DNA of 64,000 bases from Klebsiella sp. WP3-W18-ESBL-02 (lineage in GTDB: Bacteria > Pseudomonadota > Gammaproteobacteria > Enterobacterales > Enterobacteriaceae). Below, piece after piece: positions 30,121 to 39,913 of this stretch. Location of the stretch: the NCBI RefSeq assembly GCF_014168815.1, contig NZ_AP021972.1:3534001-3598000 (forward strand), written 5' to 3'. A program made the position numbers and the translations under genes. The notes beneath the pieces were generated by a model that saw only the letters and a list, made by a program, of their open reading frames with translations, was not told where the DNA came from and did no database searches. The stretch's first letter is position 1; each line of letters begins with the position of its first letter.

Positions 30121-30651
30121 ATGGCAATCGTTGGCATCTTCTTCGGTAGCGACACCGGGAACACCGAAAATATCGCAAAAATGATTCAAAAACAGCTTGG
30201 TAAAGATGTCGCAGACGTTCACGACATTGCCAAGAGCAGCAAAGAAGACCTGGCGGGCTACGATATCCTGCTGCTGGGTATCCCGACCTGGTACTACGGT
30301 GAAGCACAGTGCGACTGGGATGATTTCTTCCCATCACTGGAAGAAGTGGACTTCAACGGTAAGCTGGTTGCGCTGTTCGGCTGCGGCGATCAGGAAGATT
30401 ATGCGGAATACTTCTGCGATGCGCTGGGCACCATCCGTGACATCATTGAACCAAACGGCGCCACCATCGTCGGCCACTGGCCGACCGCGGGCTACCATTT
30501 TGAAGCCTCTAAAGGTCTGGCCGATGACGACCACTTTGTCGGTCTGGCCATTGACGAAGATCGTCAGCCGGAGCTGACCGCAGAGCGCGTTGAAAAATGG
30601 GTTAAACAGGTCGCGGAAGAACTGCACCTGGACGAAATTAAAAACGCCTGA
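30121..30651 (+). CDS. fldA: Flavodoxin 1
   Basis: FMN electron carrier essential in E. coli, donating electrons to biotin synthase, IspG/IspH, MetH reactivation and anaerobic radical enzymes. 176 residues, as in E. coli. The FMN phosphate loop [14 protein letters not shown] and the isoalloxazine-flanking Trp and Tyr in [15 protein letters not shown] and [12 protein letters not shown] are present. Directly upstream of uof-fur, matching the K-12 fldA-fur order. Confidence 0.97.
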   Translation: MAIVGIFFGSDTGNTENIAKMIQKQLGKDVADVHDIAKSSKEDLAGYDILLLGIPTWYYGEAQCDWDDFFPSLEEVDFNGKLVALFGCGDQEDYAEYFCDALGTIRDIIEPNGATIVGHWPTAGYHFEASKGLADDDHFVGLAIDEDRQPELTAERVEKWVKQVAEELHLDEIKNA

Positions 30652-30654
30652 TGA

Positions 30655-30690
30655 TAATGAGGCGCAATTATGAAATTGCGCCTCATTAAT
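30655..30690 (+). terminator. Hairpin after fldA
   Basis: A perfect 15-bp stem (TAATGAGGCGCAATT at 30655-30669 with its complement at 30674-30688) and ATGA loop sits 3 bases after the fldA stop. No U-tract follows, so it may be a 3'-end stabiliser allowing read-through into uof-fur. Confidence 0.6.
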
Positions 30691-30861
30691 AGGTAAAAGC
30701 AATCAAAATAATAGCTACATTTTTTTAACTTTTTAGCGCATACCTGTACAATATCTTCTGATTTAGCGCGGTCTCATCGGGAGTTTGTCGATGAAGCCTC
30801 GTTTTTGAAAGCTTAGTTTACCCAAGTCTTGCTGTTTTCATTTCAATAGGGTCATTCTATA

Positions 30862-30951
30862 ATGAGACGCATTAAAACGGGTGAATTCTCTGTGATACTT
30901 TCGCTGATGGAAGTTAATCGTTTAGCAACAGGACAGATTCCGCATGACTGA
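30862..30951 (+). CDS. uof: Leader ORF Uof, coupled to fur
   Basis: 29 codons, MRRIKTGEFSVILSLMEVNR ending TGQIPHD, whose stop TGA (30949-30951) overlaps the fur start (ATG 30944-30946). The C-terminal GQIPHD is the same as in E. coli Uof (28 codons). In E. coli uof translation drives fur translation, and RyhB represses fur by pairing at the uof start. The overlap geometry is conserved here. I have not shown that RyhB pairing is. Confidence 0.8.
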   Translation: MRRIKTGEFSVILSLMEVNRLATGQIPHD

Positions 30952-31396
30952 CAATAATACCGCATTAAAGAAGGCTGGCCTGAAAGTCACACTTCCACGG
31001 TTAAAGATCCTGGAAGTGCTTCAGGGGCCGGACAACCACCATGTCAGTGCGGAAGACTTATACAAACGCCTGATCGACATGGGTGAAGAAATTGGTCTGG
31101 CGACGGTTTACCGCGTCCTGAACCAGTTTGACGATGCTGGCATCGTTACCCGTCATAACTTTGAAGGCGGCAAATCCGTTTTCGAACTGACCCAGCAGCA
31201 TCACCACGATCACCTGATCTGCCTTGATTGCGGGAAAGTGATCGAGTTTAGCGATGATTCCATTGAAGCTCGCCAGCGTGAAATCGCCGCGAAGCACGGT
31301 ATTCGCCTGACTAACCATAGTCTTTATCTGTACGGCCACTGCGCTGAAGGCGACTGCCGTGAAGATGAACACGCTCACGACGCCGTAGAAAAATAA
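30944..31396 (+). CDS. fur: Ferric uptake regulator Fur
   Basis: Fe2+-dependent repressor of iron uptake genes, also acting through RyhB. 150 residues (E. coli 148); the difference is in the acidic/His tail EDEHAHDAVEK. The winged helix includes EIGLATVYRVLNQFDDAG. The metal and dimer region has HHHDHLICLDCGKVIEF, with the CxxC, and CAEGDCRED. Nearly identical to E. coli elsewhere. Ended by a strong terminator. Confidence 0.98.
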   Translation: MTDNNTALKKAGLKVTLPRLKILEVLQGPDNHHVSAEDLYKRLIDMGEEIGLATVYRVLNQFDDAGIVTRHNFEGGKSVFELTQQHHHDHLICLDCGKVIEFSDDSIEARQREIAAKHGIRLTNHSLYLYGHCAEGDCREDEHAHDAVEK

Positions 31397-31412
31397 CGCG
31401 TCGTCTTCGTTA

Positions 31413-31441
31413 AAAACCAGCGCTATCCGCTGGTTTTTTTT
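31413..31441 (+). terminator. fur intrinsic terminator
   Basis: Stem AACCAGCG/CGCTGGTT (31415-31422 with 31428-31435) then T8, starting 17 bases after the fur stop. Confidence 0.93.
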
Positions 31442-31463
31442 CGCCTGCCGTCAGATATTGGCC

Positions 31464-31494
31464 ATAAAAAAACCGCTGCAAGCAGCGGTTTTTT
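31464..31494 (-). terminator. chiPQ terminator (bidirectional shape)
   Basis: Stem AACCGCTG/CAGCGGTT (31471-31478 with 31483-31490) flanked by A-run and T-run on both sides. It lies 24 bases beyond the chiQ stop and also backs up the fur terminator. Confidence 0.88.
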
Positions 31495-31517
31495 CAGTTA
31501 TTAGCGTGGCGGAATAT

Positions 31518-31856
31518 TTATTTTTGCGCAGGAGTATTGTTGCTGCGAATTTCCTGCCACATTTTATCGCATTTGGCTTTTACCGCCTGGTCGTTACCGG
31601 TACGGGTTGCCTGAATGCACTGCTGATAATCCAGCACGCGCACGCTTTCCTGGTTAGCAAACTGCTGGTGCTGCTTCTCTTGTTTCAGCACGTTCAGCAC
31701 GCTTTGGCAGGCTTCGATTTTATCCGGATTACCCTGCGCGGTGTTGATACAGGCGCTGTAGGCATCCTTCAGCTTGCTGTCTTCTTTTGGCGCTGGCGGC
31801 TGAACACAGGCGGTCAGCCCTGCGGCCATCAGAGCAACCATAATCAGTTTTTTCAT
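31518..31856 (-). CDS. chiQ: Chitosugar-induced lipoprotein ChiQ (YbfN)
   Basis: 112 residues beginning MKKLIMVALMAAGLTACVQP, a lipobox (LTAC) giving Cys17 as the lipidated residue. The mature part is hydrophilic with paired Cys (YSACINTAQGN, KIEACQSVL, DYQQCIQ, KCDKMW) that could form disulfides in the periplasm. It is co-transcribed behind chiP in E. coli and Salmonella; here it follows chiP by 50 bases. Precise function unknown. Confidence 0.9.
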   Translation of the reverse strand: MKKLIMVALMAAGLTACVQPPAPKEDSKLKDAYSACINTAQGNPDKIEACQSVLNVLKQEKQHQQFANQESVRVLDYQQCIQATRTGNDQAVKAKCDKMWQEIRSNNTPAQK

Positions 31857-31906
31857 ACGATGAGCCTCTTAGCGGCGGCAGAGGTCTCCCCCTGCCGCAT
31901 CATGCA

Positions 31907-33313
31907 TCAGAAAATAGTGAACGGAGCGATAACCATGAATTTCACGTCGCGCTCATCCTGGAAGATGTTGCCGTAACCACCGCCCCAGCTCGGGATATCG
32001 GAGTGGTTGTCATACTGAGTGAAGTGCAGTTTGAAGAGCGTACCCTTCGCGCGGCCTTCCTGTACGGTGTACATCGCATCCAGACTGTATGCAGACTCTC
32101 TGATAGTGTTGTTTTTGTTGTAGTAAGCATCCGGGTTGCTCTGCCAGGTCGCTGGCTTCGCATCCCATGCATAAACATAGGAAGCCCCTACTGCCCAGCC
32201 CGGCAGGTTCCAGTTCTTCAGGTCATACATGGTACCGAAGAAGACCGCCTTTTCGCCGTTGGCGTTGAAGTCAGAACGGTTATCCCACCAGATATCCAGA
32301 CGACCGTTGGACGATGCGTAGGTCGGGGTCATACGTTGCAGGAAGTAACCCTGCTGACCGTCGGCCTTAACCCAGGTCCCTTCCAGGCGGAAGTCAAAGA
32401 CTTCGTTCAGCTTGTAGCCGAATGTCAGCGCCTGCAGCCAGGCGGTGCCATCATAGATATCGTTTACGCTGCCGTCGTTAACCTTGTCGCGCGTACCGTA
32501 GAACTGGTAGCTGGTGGTCAGCGGGCCGCCAGGAATATCAAACTTGTAGCTGGCTTTGGCGAAGTACTGATCAACATACCCTTCCGCCTGACCGAATGCC
32601 GCTTCCAGCACCAGGTTGTTTTTGAAATCATATTTCGCGCCAACGGAGTGCAGATAATCAACCTTGGTCTTCTTATCGGCCTGATAGAAGTCGTCCATCT
32701 CCAGGTGCCACGGCGCTTTATACTCGTTGGTCCACATGTACGAGAAGCTCAGCGCACCGTTGTCGCCGTAGTCGAAATTCGCCCCGGCTTCAGCACCCTG
32801 ATAGGTACCCGGCATAAAGCTCCAGTGCGGCGCCAGCAGGGTTTGACCGGTTGGCTGAATGTAACCGGCACGTGCCCAGGTTGGGCCCAGTTTAAATTTA
32901 GCTGCCGCTTTATACAGGCTGATACCGCTCTTATCGCCGCTGTAATCTTCGCTGTAACCTTTGTTTTTCGACGAGAAGGCAATTTCGTTCGGGTGGCCAC
33001 TTTCGCTGCTTTCCGCCATTTCAATTGCGGTAAACGCCGCAATATCAATACCGAACATGTCAGCCGCATAGCCAGACTGGAAATCAAGGTTAGCGTTCCA
33101 GGTGGAGTGGGAAAGGTTGGTTTTATATTTGTCGTGGTCGGTCACATCTTTACGGTCACGTTCACGCTGCCAGTAATAGACGCCACCGGTCAATGTTGAA
33201 TCATCAATAAACCCTTCCGCTTTGGCTTCCGGGGTCATTGCAAAACCTGAGAGTGCTGTCACACCGGCGATAGCCAGCGCCAGCGTACTACGTTTGCCAC
33301 TAAACGTACGCAT
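31907..33313 (-). CDS. chiP: Chitoporin ChiP (YbfM)
   Basis: Outer-membrane porin for chitooligosaccharides, OprD-like family. 468 residues from [20 protein letters not shown], same as E. coli; 16 upstream in-frame residues are rejected. A cleavable signal peptide ends near AKAEGF, and the C-terminus is a typical outer-membrane Phe (VIAPFTIF). The leader just upstream (AAAGAGGATATAACTATG) is the region paired by the ChiX sRNA in enterics. Chitosugars relieve this repression. The sugar feeds the nag pathway encoded nearby. Confidence 0.96.
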   Translation of the reverse strand: MRTFSGKRSTLALAIAGVTALSGFAMTPEAKAEGFIDDSTLTGGVYYWQRERDRKDVTDHDKYKTNLSHSTWNANLDFQSGYAADMFGIDIAAFTAIEMAESSESGHPNEIAFSSKNKGYSEDYSGDKSGISLYKAAAKFKLGPTWARAGYIQPTGQTLLAPHWSFMPGTYQGAEAGANFDYGDNGALSFSYMWTNEYKAPWHLEMDDFYQADKKTKVDYLHSVGAKYDFKNNLVLEAAFGQAEGYVDQYFAKASYKFDIPGGPLTTSYQFYGTRDKVNDGSVNDIYDGTAWLQALTFGYKLNEVFDFRLEGTWVKADGQQGYFLQRMTPTYASSNGRLDIWWDNRSDFNANGEKAVFFGTMYDLKNWNLPGWAVGASYVYAWDAKPATWQSNPDAYYNKNNTIRESAYSLDAMYTVQEGRAKGTLFKLHFTQYDNHSDIPSWGGGYGNIFQDERDVKFMVIAPFTIF

Positions 33314-33761
33314 AGTTATATCCTCTTTGACTTTTAAAATGCCGCCGCAAAGCAGAGGCAAAAAATAAAACTTAAAAAAAATGAACTTCTGGAAAAAGAT
33401 ATTTAGTACACGGATAGACTATTTTTCGCGACGCGAATTATCAATCCTTTTCCGCAACAAGAGTGCAGGATTATGACAAAGCGCACATATTTGGTTTCAA
33501 TGTGTAACGTAATGCGTTATTAACATTTATCCACGCCAGCCCTTGCGGGGCCTGAGTGGAATGTTAATGAGACCGTTTACATTCAGAATGTGTGATGGGA
33601 GTTGTAAAAAAAAACGAACGTATCAGACCCAGGATATTACTATTAATTCGCTCTGCGAAATGATAAGTCATCATGAACGATACGGGGATAAAATTACCCT
33701 CCGGTTTCTGGCGTAAAAAAAAACGCCGCAAAAGCGGCGTTTTTTATTCTGCTGAGTGAGC
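33314..33761. promoter_or_regulatory. glnS-chiP intergenic region
   Basis: About 450 bases with no gene. The part nearest chiP should hold its promoter; in E. coli NagC and CRP act here, but I cannot place the sites confidently. The part nearest glnS holds the glnS terminator. A short inverted repeat ACGAATGT/ACATTCAG-like area lies at 33560-33595. Otherwise AT-rich. Confidence 0.55.
33714..33746 (-). terminator. glnS intrinsic terminator
   Basis: Stem AACGCCGC/GCGGCGTT (33722-33729 with 33734-33741) flanked by A9 and T6. On the minus strand it follows the glnS stop by about 16 bases. Confidence 0.92.
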
Positions 33762-35420
33762 TTAGCCCGCCCAGGTATCACGTAAACCGACGGTACGGTT
33801 AAAGACCAGCTTATCCGCGGTGGTGTAGCGGCTGTCGAGACAGAAGTACCCCTCACGCTCAAACTGATACGCTTTACCGGCCTCTGCGGCCTGCAGAGAC
33901 GGTTCGGCATAGCCCTGCTTGATGACCAGCGACTCAGGGTTCATCACCGCGAGGAAGTCTTCCGCAGCGCCCGGATTCGGCACGCTGAACAGACGGTCAT
34001 ACAGACGAATTTCTACCGGTAGCGCATGCGCGGCGCTCACCCAGTGAATAACGCCCTTCACCTTGCGACCATCGGCCGGATCTTTGCTCAGGGTATCGGC
34101 ATCGTAGGTGCAGAAGATGGTGGTGATATTGCCTTCAGCATCTTTCTCCACGCGTTCTGCTTTCACGACGTAGGCGTTACGCAGGCGAACTTCTTTGCCC
34201 ATCACCAGACGCTTGTACTGTTTGTTCGCTTCTTCACGGAAGTCGGCGCGATCGATCCAGATTTCCGCACTGAACGGCACGTCGCGGCTGCCCATCTCCG
34301 GCTTATTCGGATGGTTAGGCATGGCGACCATTTCGCTTTCGCCCTGCGGGTAGTTTTCGATAACCAGCTTAACCGGATCGATAACCGCCATCGCGCGCGG
34401 CGCATTTTCGTTCAGATCTTCGCGAATGCAGGATTCCAGCGATGCCATCTCAATGGTGTTGTCCTGCTTGGTCACGCCGATGCGTTTACAGAACTCACGG
34501 ATGGACGCGGCGGTGTAGCCACGACGACGCAGACCGGAGATGGTCGGCATACGCGGGTCATCCCAACCTTCTACGTGTTTTTCCATGACCAGCTGGTTCA
34601 GCTTGCGCTTGGACATCACGGTGTATTCCAGATTCAGGCGCGAGAATTCATACTGACGCGGGTGAACCGGAATGGAAATGTTGTCCAGCACCCAGTCGTA
34701 CAGACGACGGTTGTCCTGGAATTCCAGCGTACACAGCGAGTGGGTAATGCCTTCCAGGGCATCGCTGATGCAGTGGGTAAAGTCGTACATCGGGTAGATG
34801 CACCACTTGGTGCCGGTCTGGTGGTGATCGGCAAACTTAATGCGGTACAGCACCGGATCGCGCATGACGATAAACGGCGACGCCATATCGATTTTCGCGC
34901 GCAGACAGGCGGTACCTTCCGCAAAGCCGCCGGTACGCATTTTTTCGAACAGCGCCAGGTTCTCTTCCACGCTGCGATCGCGGAACGGGCTGTTTTTACC
35001 CGGTGCGGTTAGCGTGCCGCGGTACTCGCGGATCTGTTCTGGGGTCAGCTCGTCAACGTAGGCCAGGCCTTTATTGATGAGCTCTACCGCGTATGCGTGC
35101 AGCTGATCGAAGTAATCTGAGGAATAGCGAACGTTGCCAGACCAGTGAAAACCTAACCACTCGACGTCATTTTTGATGGAGTCAACGTATTCGATGTCTT
35201 CTTTGACCGGGTTGGTGTCATCGAAACGCAGGTTGCACTGGCCCTGGTAGTCTTGCGCAATGCCGAAGTTCAGGCAGATGGATTTCGCATGGCCGATGTG
35301 CAGATAACCATTCGGCTCTGGCGGAAAACGGGTATGCACCGTGGTGTGCTTACCGGTAGCCAGATCTTCATCAATGATCTGACGAATAAAGTTAGTCGGG
35401 CGGGCTTCAGCCTCACTCAT
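33762..35420 (-). CDS. glnS: Glutaminyl-tRNA synthetase
   Basis: Charges tRNA-Gln with glutamine; class I enzyme, cytoplasmic. 552 residues (E. coli 554; lacks the last few, ending RDTWAG). ATP-binding HIGH motif in [16 protein letters not shown] and the KMSKS equivalent in [12 protein letters not shown]. The tRNA acceptor-binding insert and C-terminal anticodon beta-barrels are present. Four of the tRNA-Gln genes it serves are in this same window (49.5-50.05 kb). Single gene between chiP and nagE. Confidence 0.97.
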   Translation of the reverse strand: MSEAEARPTNFIRQIIDEDLATGKHTTVHTRFPPEPNGYLHIGHAKSICLNFGIAQDYQGQCNLRFDDTNPVKEDIEYVDSIKNDVEWLGFHWSGNVRYSSDYFDQLHAYAVELINKGLAYVDELTPEQIREYRGTLTAPGKNSPFRDRSVEENLALFEKMRTGGFAEGTACLRAKIDMASPFIVMRDPVLYRIKFADHHQTGTKWCIYPMYDFTHCISDALEGITHSLCTLEFQDNRRLYDWVLDNISIPVHPRQYEFSRLNLEYTVMSKRKLNQLVMEKHVEGWDDPRMPTISGLRRRGYTAASIREFCKRIGVTKQDNTIEMASLESCIREDLNENAPRAMAVIDPVKLVIENYPQGESEMVAMPNHPNKPEMGSRDVPFSAEIWIDRADFREEANKQYKRLVMGKEVRLRNAYVVKAERVEKDAEGNITTIFCTYDADTLSKDPADGRKVKGVIHWVSAAHALPVEIRLYDRLFSVPNPGAAEDFLAVMNPESLVIKQGYAEPSLQAAEAGKAYQFEREGYFCLDSRYTTADKLVFNRTVGLRDTWAG

Positions 35421-35541
35421 CTTGGATTCCTCAAAGCGTAAACAACGTATAACGGCACATGATCTTATAAGCGGCGCTAAGAGACAACTATTAGTTGCAC
35501 AAAAATGGCGTCTCTCTGGTGTATATGGGGGGATTTACGAC

Positions 35542-35576
35542 AAAAAAAAGCGGCGGAGGATCTCCCCCCGCCGCTT
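35542..35576 (-). terminator. nagE intrinsic terminator
   Basis: Stem AAGCGGCGG/CCGCCGCTT (35548-35556 with 35568-35576), read leftwards and followed by T8 (A-run 35542-35549). It begins 30 bases after the nagE stop. Confidence 0.88.
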
Positions 35577-35606
35577 AAGGCATTAATCTACTTTACTCAG
35601 GAGCGA

Positions 35607-37556
35607 TTACTTACCTTTAATCTCATACAGCGGCGTTTGCCCTGCAACGACGTGACCTTCAGCCTTAATCACCAGGCCGCCGAAATCATCGCTGTTGCTG
35701 CACACCACCGGGCTAATCATTGAACGCGCGTTCGCGTTCAGGAAGTCCAGATCCATTTCCAGGATAGGCTGGCCTGCCGTCACTTCCGCACCTTCTTCAA
35801 CCAGGCGTTTAAAGCCTTTCCCTTCCAGCGCAACGGTATCGATACCCATATGGACAACGATTTCCGCACCTTTGTCTGTTTCCAGACAGAACGCATGGTT
35901 AGTGTTGAAGATTTTCACAATGGTGCCCGCAGCCGGGGAAACGACAATTTTGTCCGTCGGTTTCACCGCGACGCCGTCACCAACCGCTTTGCTGGCGAAC
36001 GCTTCATCAGGTACCTGCTCCAGCGCCACCACATCACCGGTAATCGGAGAAACCAGGGTTTCTACGGTTGCGGCATTCGCCACAGCCTGCGGTTTTGCCG
36101 CCGCCGGTGCTGCCGGTGCAGCGCTGTCCGCTGCCGCTGCGGCAACCGGGCCACGCGCAACCACTTTCTTCATGGCGTCGCCGATAGATTCCGCTTTCGC
36201 ACCCACGATAACCTGGATGGTTTGCTTGTTCAGTTTCACTACGCCGGAGGCGCCGAGACGTTTACATACGGCATCGTTCACTTTCGCAGAGTCAGCAACG
36301 GTCAAGCGCAGACGGGTAATGCAGGCGTCAATCGCTTTCAGGTTGTCAGTGCCCCCTACGGCGGCAATGTAGTTAGTGGCCAGCTGGTTCAAGCCTTCTT
36401 CGGTGTTGCTGTTTGCTTCTTCAGTTACCACGCTGTCGTCTTTATCTTCACGGCCCGGCGTTTTCAGGTTAAACATGCGGATAACCACGCTGAACAGTAC
36501 GAAGTAGATAACGAAGAACACCAGACCCATTACCACCAGCATCCAGACGTTCTTACTTGCTGCCGGCAGGCTGTACATCAACACGTAGTCGATGGCGCCA
36601 GCGGAGAAGGAGAAGCCCGCGTGAATACCCAGCAGCGTAGCGATAAACAGGCTTACGCCGGTCAGAATCGCGTGCAGGAGGTACAGTACCGGTGCCAGGA
36701 ACATGAACAGGAATTCCAGCGGCTCGGTCACACCGGTCAGGAACGCAGTGACCGCGACGGACAGCAGCATACCGCCAACCATCGGACGACGTGCTTTCGG
36801 TGCTGCGAAGTACATCGCCAGCGCCGCACCCGGCAGACCGAACATCATGATCGGGAAGAAGCCGGACATGAACATCCCCGCAGTGCCGTCACCCGCATAG
36901 AAGCGGTTAATGTCACCGTGGAAGACCGCACCCGCCGCGTTGGTGAATTCACCAATCTGGAACCAGGCGATAGTGTTCAGCACCTGATGCAGACCGGTTG
37001 GGATCAGCAGACGGTTAATGAAACCAAAGATACCGGAGCCCAGTGCGCCAGCGCCCACGATCCATTCACCACCTGCGTGGATGGCGTTCTGCACCGGCGG
37101 CCACACGTAGCCGAAGATAGCAGCCAGCACCAGGCAGAAGAAACCGGTGGCGATCGGCACGAAACGTTTACCGCCGAAGAAGCTCAGGAAGTCAGGCAGT
37201 TTGATGCCCGCCCAACGGTTGTACGTCGCCCCCGCAACCAGACCGGTGATGATACCGGCCAGTACCCCCATGTTAATCGCTGGGTTGATGGTAACCATTG
37301 CTTTGGTCAATACGAAATAACCTACTGCACCCGCCAGCGCTGCCGAACCCGCGTTGTCTTTCGACCAGCTGGATGCCACACCGATAGCGAAGATTAGCGC
37401 CAGGTTATCAAAGATAGACCCACCGGCCTGCGCAATAAACGCAACGTTCAGTAAATCTGGCTGACCGAATCGCAGCAACAGCGCCGCCACCGGCAGCACG
37501 GCGATAGGGAGCTGTAAGGCCCTACCTAGTCGCTGGAAAAAACCTAAAATATTCAT
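35607..37556 (-). CDS. nagE: N-acetylglucosamine PTS permease EIICBA
   Basis: Takes up and phosphorylates GlcNAc at the inner membrane. 649 residues starting MNILGFFQRLGRALQ (E. coli 648); nine upstream in-frame residues are rejected. Domains in order: EIIC with about ten spans (1-385), EIIB with the phospho-Cys in KAIDACITRLRLTV, an Ala/Pro linker, and EIIA with the active His in EIVVHMGIDTVALEGKGF. Divergent from nagBAC across a NagC/CRP control region. Confidence 0.97.
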   Translation of the reverse strand: MNILGFFQRLGRALQLPIAVLPVAALLLRFGQPDLLNVAFIAQAGGSIFDNLALIFAIGVASSWSKDNAGSAALAGAVGYFVLTKAMVTINPAINMGVLAGIITGLVAGATYNRWAGIKLPDFLSFFGGKRFVPIATGFFCLVLAAIFGYVWPPVQNAIHAGGEWIVGAGALGSGIFGFINRLLIPTGLHQVLNTIAWFQIGEFTNAAGAVFHGDINRFYAGDGTAGMFMSGFFPIMMFGLPGAALAMYFAAPKARRPMVGGMLLSVAVTAFLTGVTEPLEFLFMFLAPVLYLLHAILTGVSLFIATLLGIHAGFSFSAGAIDYVLMYSLPAASKNVWMLVVMGLVFFVIYFVLFSVVIRMFNLKTPGREDKDDSVVTEEANSNTEEGLNQLATNYIAAVGGTDNLKAIDACITRLRLTVADSAKVNDAVCKRLGASGVVKLNKQTIQVIVGAKAESIGDAMKKVVARGPVAAAAADSAAPAAPAAAKPQAVANAATVETLVSPITGDVVALEQVPDEAFASKAVGDGVAVKPTDKIVVSPAAGTIVKIFNTNHAFCLETDKGAEIVVHMGIDTVALEGKGFKRLVEEGAEVTAGQPILEMDLDFLNANARSMISPVVCSNSDDFGGLVIKAEGHVVAGQTPLYEIKGK

Positions 37557-37681
37557 CTTATTCCCCCTACGAGACCCCGACACGGCTCATTTAAGCCATT
37601 TTTTATTGTGTAAAAAAGCATGACACTGTGATGTCTTGTAAACTGCATACACACCTGTTCAGGCATCAGAGTGTGTGAAAG

Positions 37682-37704
37682 TTTAATTCGTATCGCAAAT
37701 TAAA
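37682..37704. promoter_or_regulatory. Candidate NagC operator (nagE side)
   Basis: Palindromic TTTAATTCG...CGCAAATTAAA, which matches the NagC box type found between E. coli nagE and nagB. It lies next to the CRP site. Confidence 0.7.
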
Positions 37705-37714
37705 CACGTGTTTT

Positions 37715-37732
37715 TTGTGACTACAGTCACCA
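37715..37732. promoter_or_regulatory. CRP site between nagE and nagB
   Basis: TGTGA (37716-37720), six bases, TCACC (37727-37731): nine of ten half-site positions match the consensus. Located between the two NagC boxes, as in E. coli, where CRP activates both directions. Confidence 0.8.
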
Positions 37733-37775
37733 AATATTGTTATCACCACTCCCTTTTACTGGCTAACACTGAAAA

Positions 37776-37798
37776 CTTATTTTATCATTCAAAAAATC
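37776..37798. promoter_or_regulatory. Candidate NagC operator (nagB side)
   Basis: CTTATTTTATCATTCAAAAA-type sequence resembling the nagB operator of E. coli. It is centred about 93 bases from the nagE-side box, spacing that would allow looping by NagC. Sequence similarity only. Confidence 0.6.
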
Positions 37799-37897
37799 AA
37801 AACGGATTGCTCCCTATCGATGCAAACAGGTTACGCTTAGAGAGTGCACGGAGACGCCATCCGCCAACTTCTTACATTTTACATTTTGAGGTGAAGA

Positions 37898-38698
37898 ATG
37901 AGACTGATTCCTCTCGTTAACGCTGAACAAGTCGGCAAATGGGCTGCTCGCCACATCGTTAACCGCATCAATGCGTTTAAACCCACCGCCGACCGCCCGT
38001 TTGTCCTCGGCCTGCCAACCGGCGGTACCCCGCTGGCGACTTATAAAGTCTTAGTCGAAATGCATAAAGCGGGCCAGGTTAGCTTCAAGCACGTCGTCAC
38101 CTTCAACATGGACGAATATGTTGGCCTGCCGAAAGAGCATCCGGAAAGCTACTACAGCTTCATGCACCGTAACTTCTTCGATCACATCGATATTCCTGAA
38201 GAAAATATCAACCTGCTGAACGGTAACGCGCCGGACGTGGATGCCGAATGCCGCCGCTACGAAGAAAAAATCCGCTCTTACGGTAAAATCCACCTGTTTA
38301 TGGGCGGCGTGGGTAACGACGGTCACATCGCGTTCAACGAGCCAGCGTCTTCGCTCTCTTCGCGTACCCGTATCAAAACGCTGACTCACGAAACGCGCGT
38401 AGCCAACTCTCGCTTCTTCGATGGCGACGTAGCGCTGGTGCCTAAATATGCGCTGACCGTGGGCGTGGGTACTCTGCTGGATGCCGAAGAAGTGATGATT
38501 CTGGTGCAGGGCGCAACGAAAGCGCTGGCGCTGCAGCAGGCGGTAGAAGGCAACGTTAACCACATGTGGACCATTACCTGTCTGCAGCTGCACCCGAAAT
38601 CACTGATCGTCTGTGACGAACCGTCCACGATGGAACTGAAGGTGAAGACCCTGAAATATTTCACTGAATTAGAAGCTGAAAATATTAAAGGTCTGTAA
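37898..38698 (+). CDS. nagB: Glucosamine-6-phosphate deaminase
   Basis: Converts glucosamine-6-phosphate to fructose-6-phosphate and ammonia, the last step of GlcNAc catabolism. Allosterically activated by GlcNAc-6-P. 266 residues as in E. coli. Active-site blocks [31 protein letters not shown] (catalytic Asp) and [13 protein letters not shown] (His/Glu relay) are intact. First gene of nagBAC; a hairpin follows before nagA. Confidence 0.98.
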   Translation: MRLIPLVNAEQVGKWAARHIVNRINAFKPTADRPFVLGLPTGGTPLATYKVLVEMHKAGQVSFKHVVTFNMDEYVGLPKEHPESYYSFMHRNFFDHIDIPEENINLLNGNAPDVDAECRRYEEKIRSYGKIHLFMGGVGNDGHIAFNEPASSLSSRTRIKTLTHETRVANSRFFDGDVALVPKYALTVGVGTLLDAEEVMILVQGATKALALQQAVEGNVNHMWTITCLQLHPKSLIVCDEPSTMELKVKTLKYFTELEAENIKGL

Positions 38699-38705
38699 TG
38701 TATTA

Positions 38706-38740
38706 TCGTCCCGCGATCCGTCGCGGGACAACATTTTTTG
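38706..38740 (+). terminator. Terminator-like hairpin between nagB and nagA
   Basis: A 9-bp perfect stem GTCCCGCGA/TCGCGGGAC (38708-38716 with 38721-38729) with a TCCG tetraloop, then AACATTTTTT. The T-run is four bases off the stem, so it probably attenuates or stabilises the nagB 3' end rather than ending the operon. Confidence 0.6.
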
Positions 38741-38756
38741 AATACCGGGGGTCGTA

Positions 38757-39905
38757 ATGTATGCATTAACCCATGGCCGGATCTTTACCGGTCACGAAAT
38801 TCTGGATGACCATGCGATTATCATCGCCAATGGCCTTATTGAACGTGTTTGCCCACTGGCTGATGTACCCGCGAACGTCGAACAGCGTTCCGTTAATGGC
38901 GCCATTATCGCCCCGGGCTTTATCGACGTTCAGCTTAACGGCTGCGGCGGCGTACAGTTCAACGATACCGCCGAGGCGGTTACCGTTGAAACGCTGGAAA
39001 TTATGCAAAAAGCCAACGAAAAGTCGGGCTGCACAAACTTCCTGCCGACGCTTATCACCACCAGCGACGATCTGATGAAACAGGGCGTGCGCGTGATGCG
39101 TGAGTATCTCGCTAAACACCCGAACCAGGCGCTGGGCCTGCACCTTGAAGGCCCGTGGCTGAACCTGGTGAAAAAAGGCACCCACAATCCGGACTTCGTG
39201 CGCAAGCCGGATGCTGAGCTGGTGAAATTCCTTTGCGATAACGCCGACGTCATCACCAAAGTCACCCTGGCACCCGAAATGGTAGAACCGGAAGTCATTA
39301 CCGCGCTGGCAAATGCCGGTATCGTGGTTTCTGCCGGTCACTCTAACGCCACGGCGAAAGAAGCGCGCATCGGTTTCCGCGCGGGTATTACCTTTGCTAC
39401 GCATCTGTTTAACGCGATGCCGTATATGTCCGGCCGTGAACCAGGCCTGACCGGCGCCATTCTCGATGCCAACGAAATTTACTGCGGAATTATCGCCGAC
39501 GGTCTGCACGTCGACTTTATTAATATCCGTAACGCCAAGCGCCTGAAAGGCGATAAGCTGTGCCTGGTCACCGACGCCACCGCGCCGGCAGGTGCCAATA
39601 TTGAGCAGTTCATTTTTGCCGGTAAAACAATATACTACCGCAATGGGCTCTGCGTAGATGAGAACGGTACCCTCAGCGGCTCATCGTTGACGATGATCGA
39701 AGGTGTACGCAATCTGGTCGAGCACGCGAATATCGCGCTGGACGAAGTGCTGCGCATGGCGACGCTCTACCCTGCCCGCGCCATTGGCGTCGACAAACGC
39801 CTTGGCAGCATTGGGCCAGGCAAAGTCGCGAACCTGACCGCATTTACGCACGACTTTAACATCATCAAGACCATCGTTAATGGCAACGAGGTCGTTACTA
39901 AGTAA
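38757..39905 (+). CDS. nagA: N-acetylglucosamine-6-phosphate deacetylase
   Basis: Removes acetate from GlcNAc-6-P to give glucosamine-6-P, and so also controls the level of the NagC inducer. 382 residues as in E. coli. Amidohydrolase fold with metal-site blocks [23 protein letters not shown] (Glu), SAGHSNATA (His) and [16 protein letters not shown]. Also [10 protein letters not shown] (catalytic Asp). Start ATG preceded by GGGGGT; 58 bases after nagB. Confidence 0.98.
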   Translation: MYALTHGRIFTGHEILDDHAIIIANGLIERVCPLADVPANVEQRSVNGAIIAPGFIDVQLNGCGGVQFNDTAEAVTVETLEIMQKANEKSGCTNFLPTLITTSDDLMKQGVRVMREYLAKHPNQALGLHLEGPWLNLVKKGTHNPDFVRKPDAELVKFLCDNADVITKVTLAPEMVEPEVITALANAGIVVSAGHSNATAKEARIGFRAGITFATHLFNAMPYMSGREPGLTGAILDANEIYCGIIADGLHVDFINIRNAKRLKGDKLCLVTDATAPAGANIEQFIFAGKTIYYRNGLCVDENGTLSGSSLTMIEGVRNLVEHANIALDEVLRMATLYPARAIGVDKRLGSIGPGKVANLTAFTHDFNIIKTIVNGNEVVTK

Positions 39906-39913
39906 GAGAAAGT

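Noticed and set aside
32003..33199. 398-codon open frame opposite chiP
   Set aside because: Antisense of a clear porin gene; no start signals or domain.
35850..37397. 515-codon open frame opposite nagE
   Set aside because: Antisense shadow of nagE, rich in His/Gln/Arg as expected for reversed transmembrane codons.
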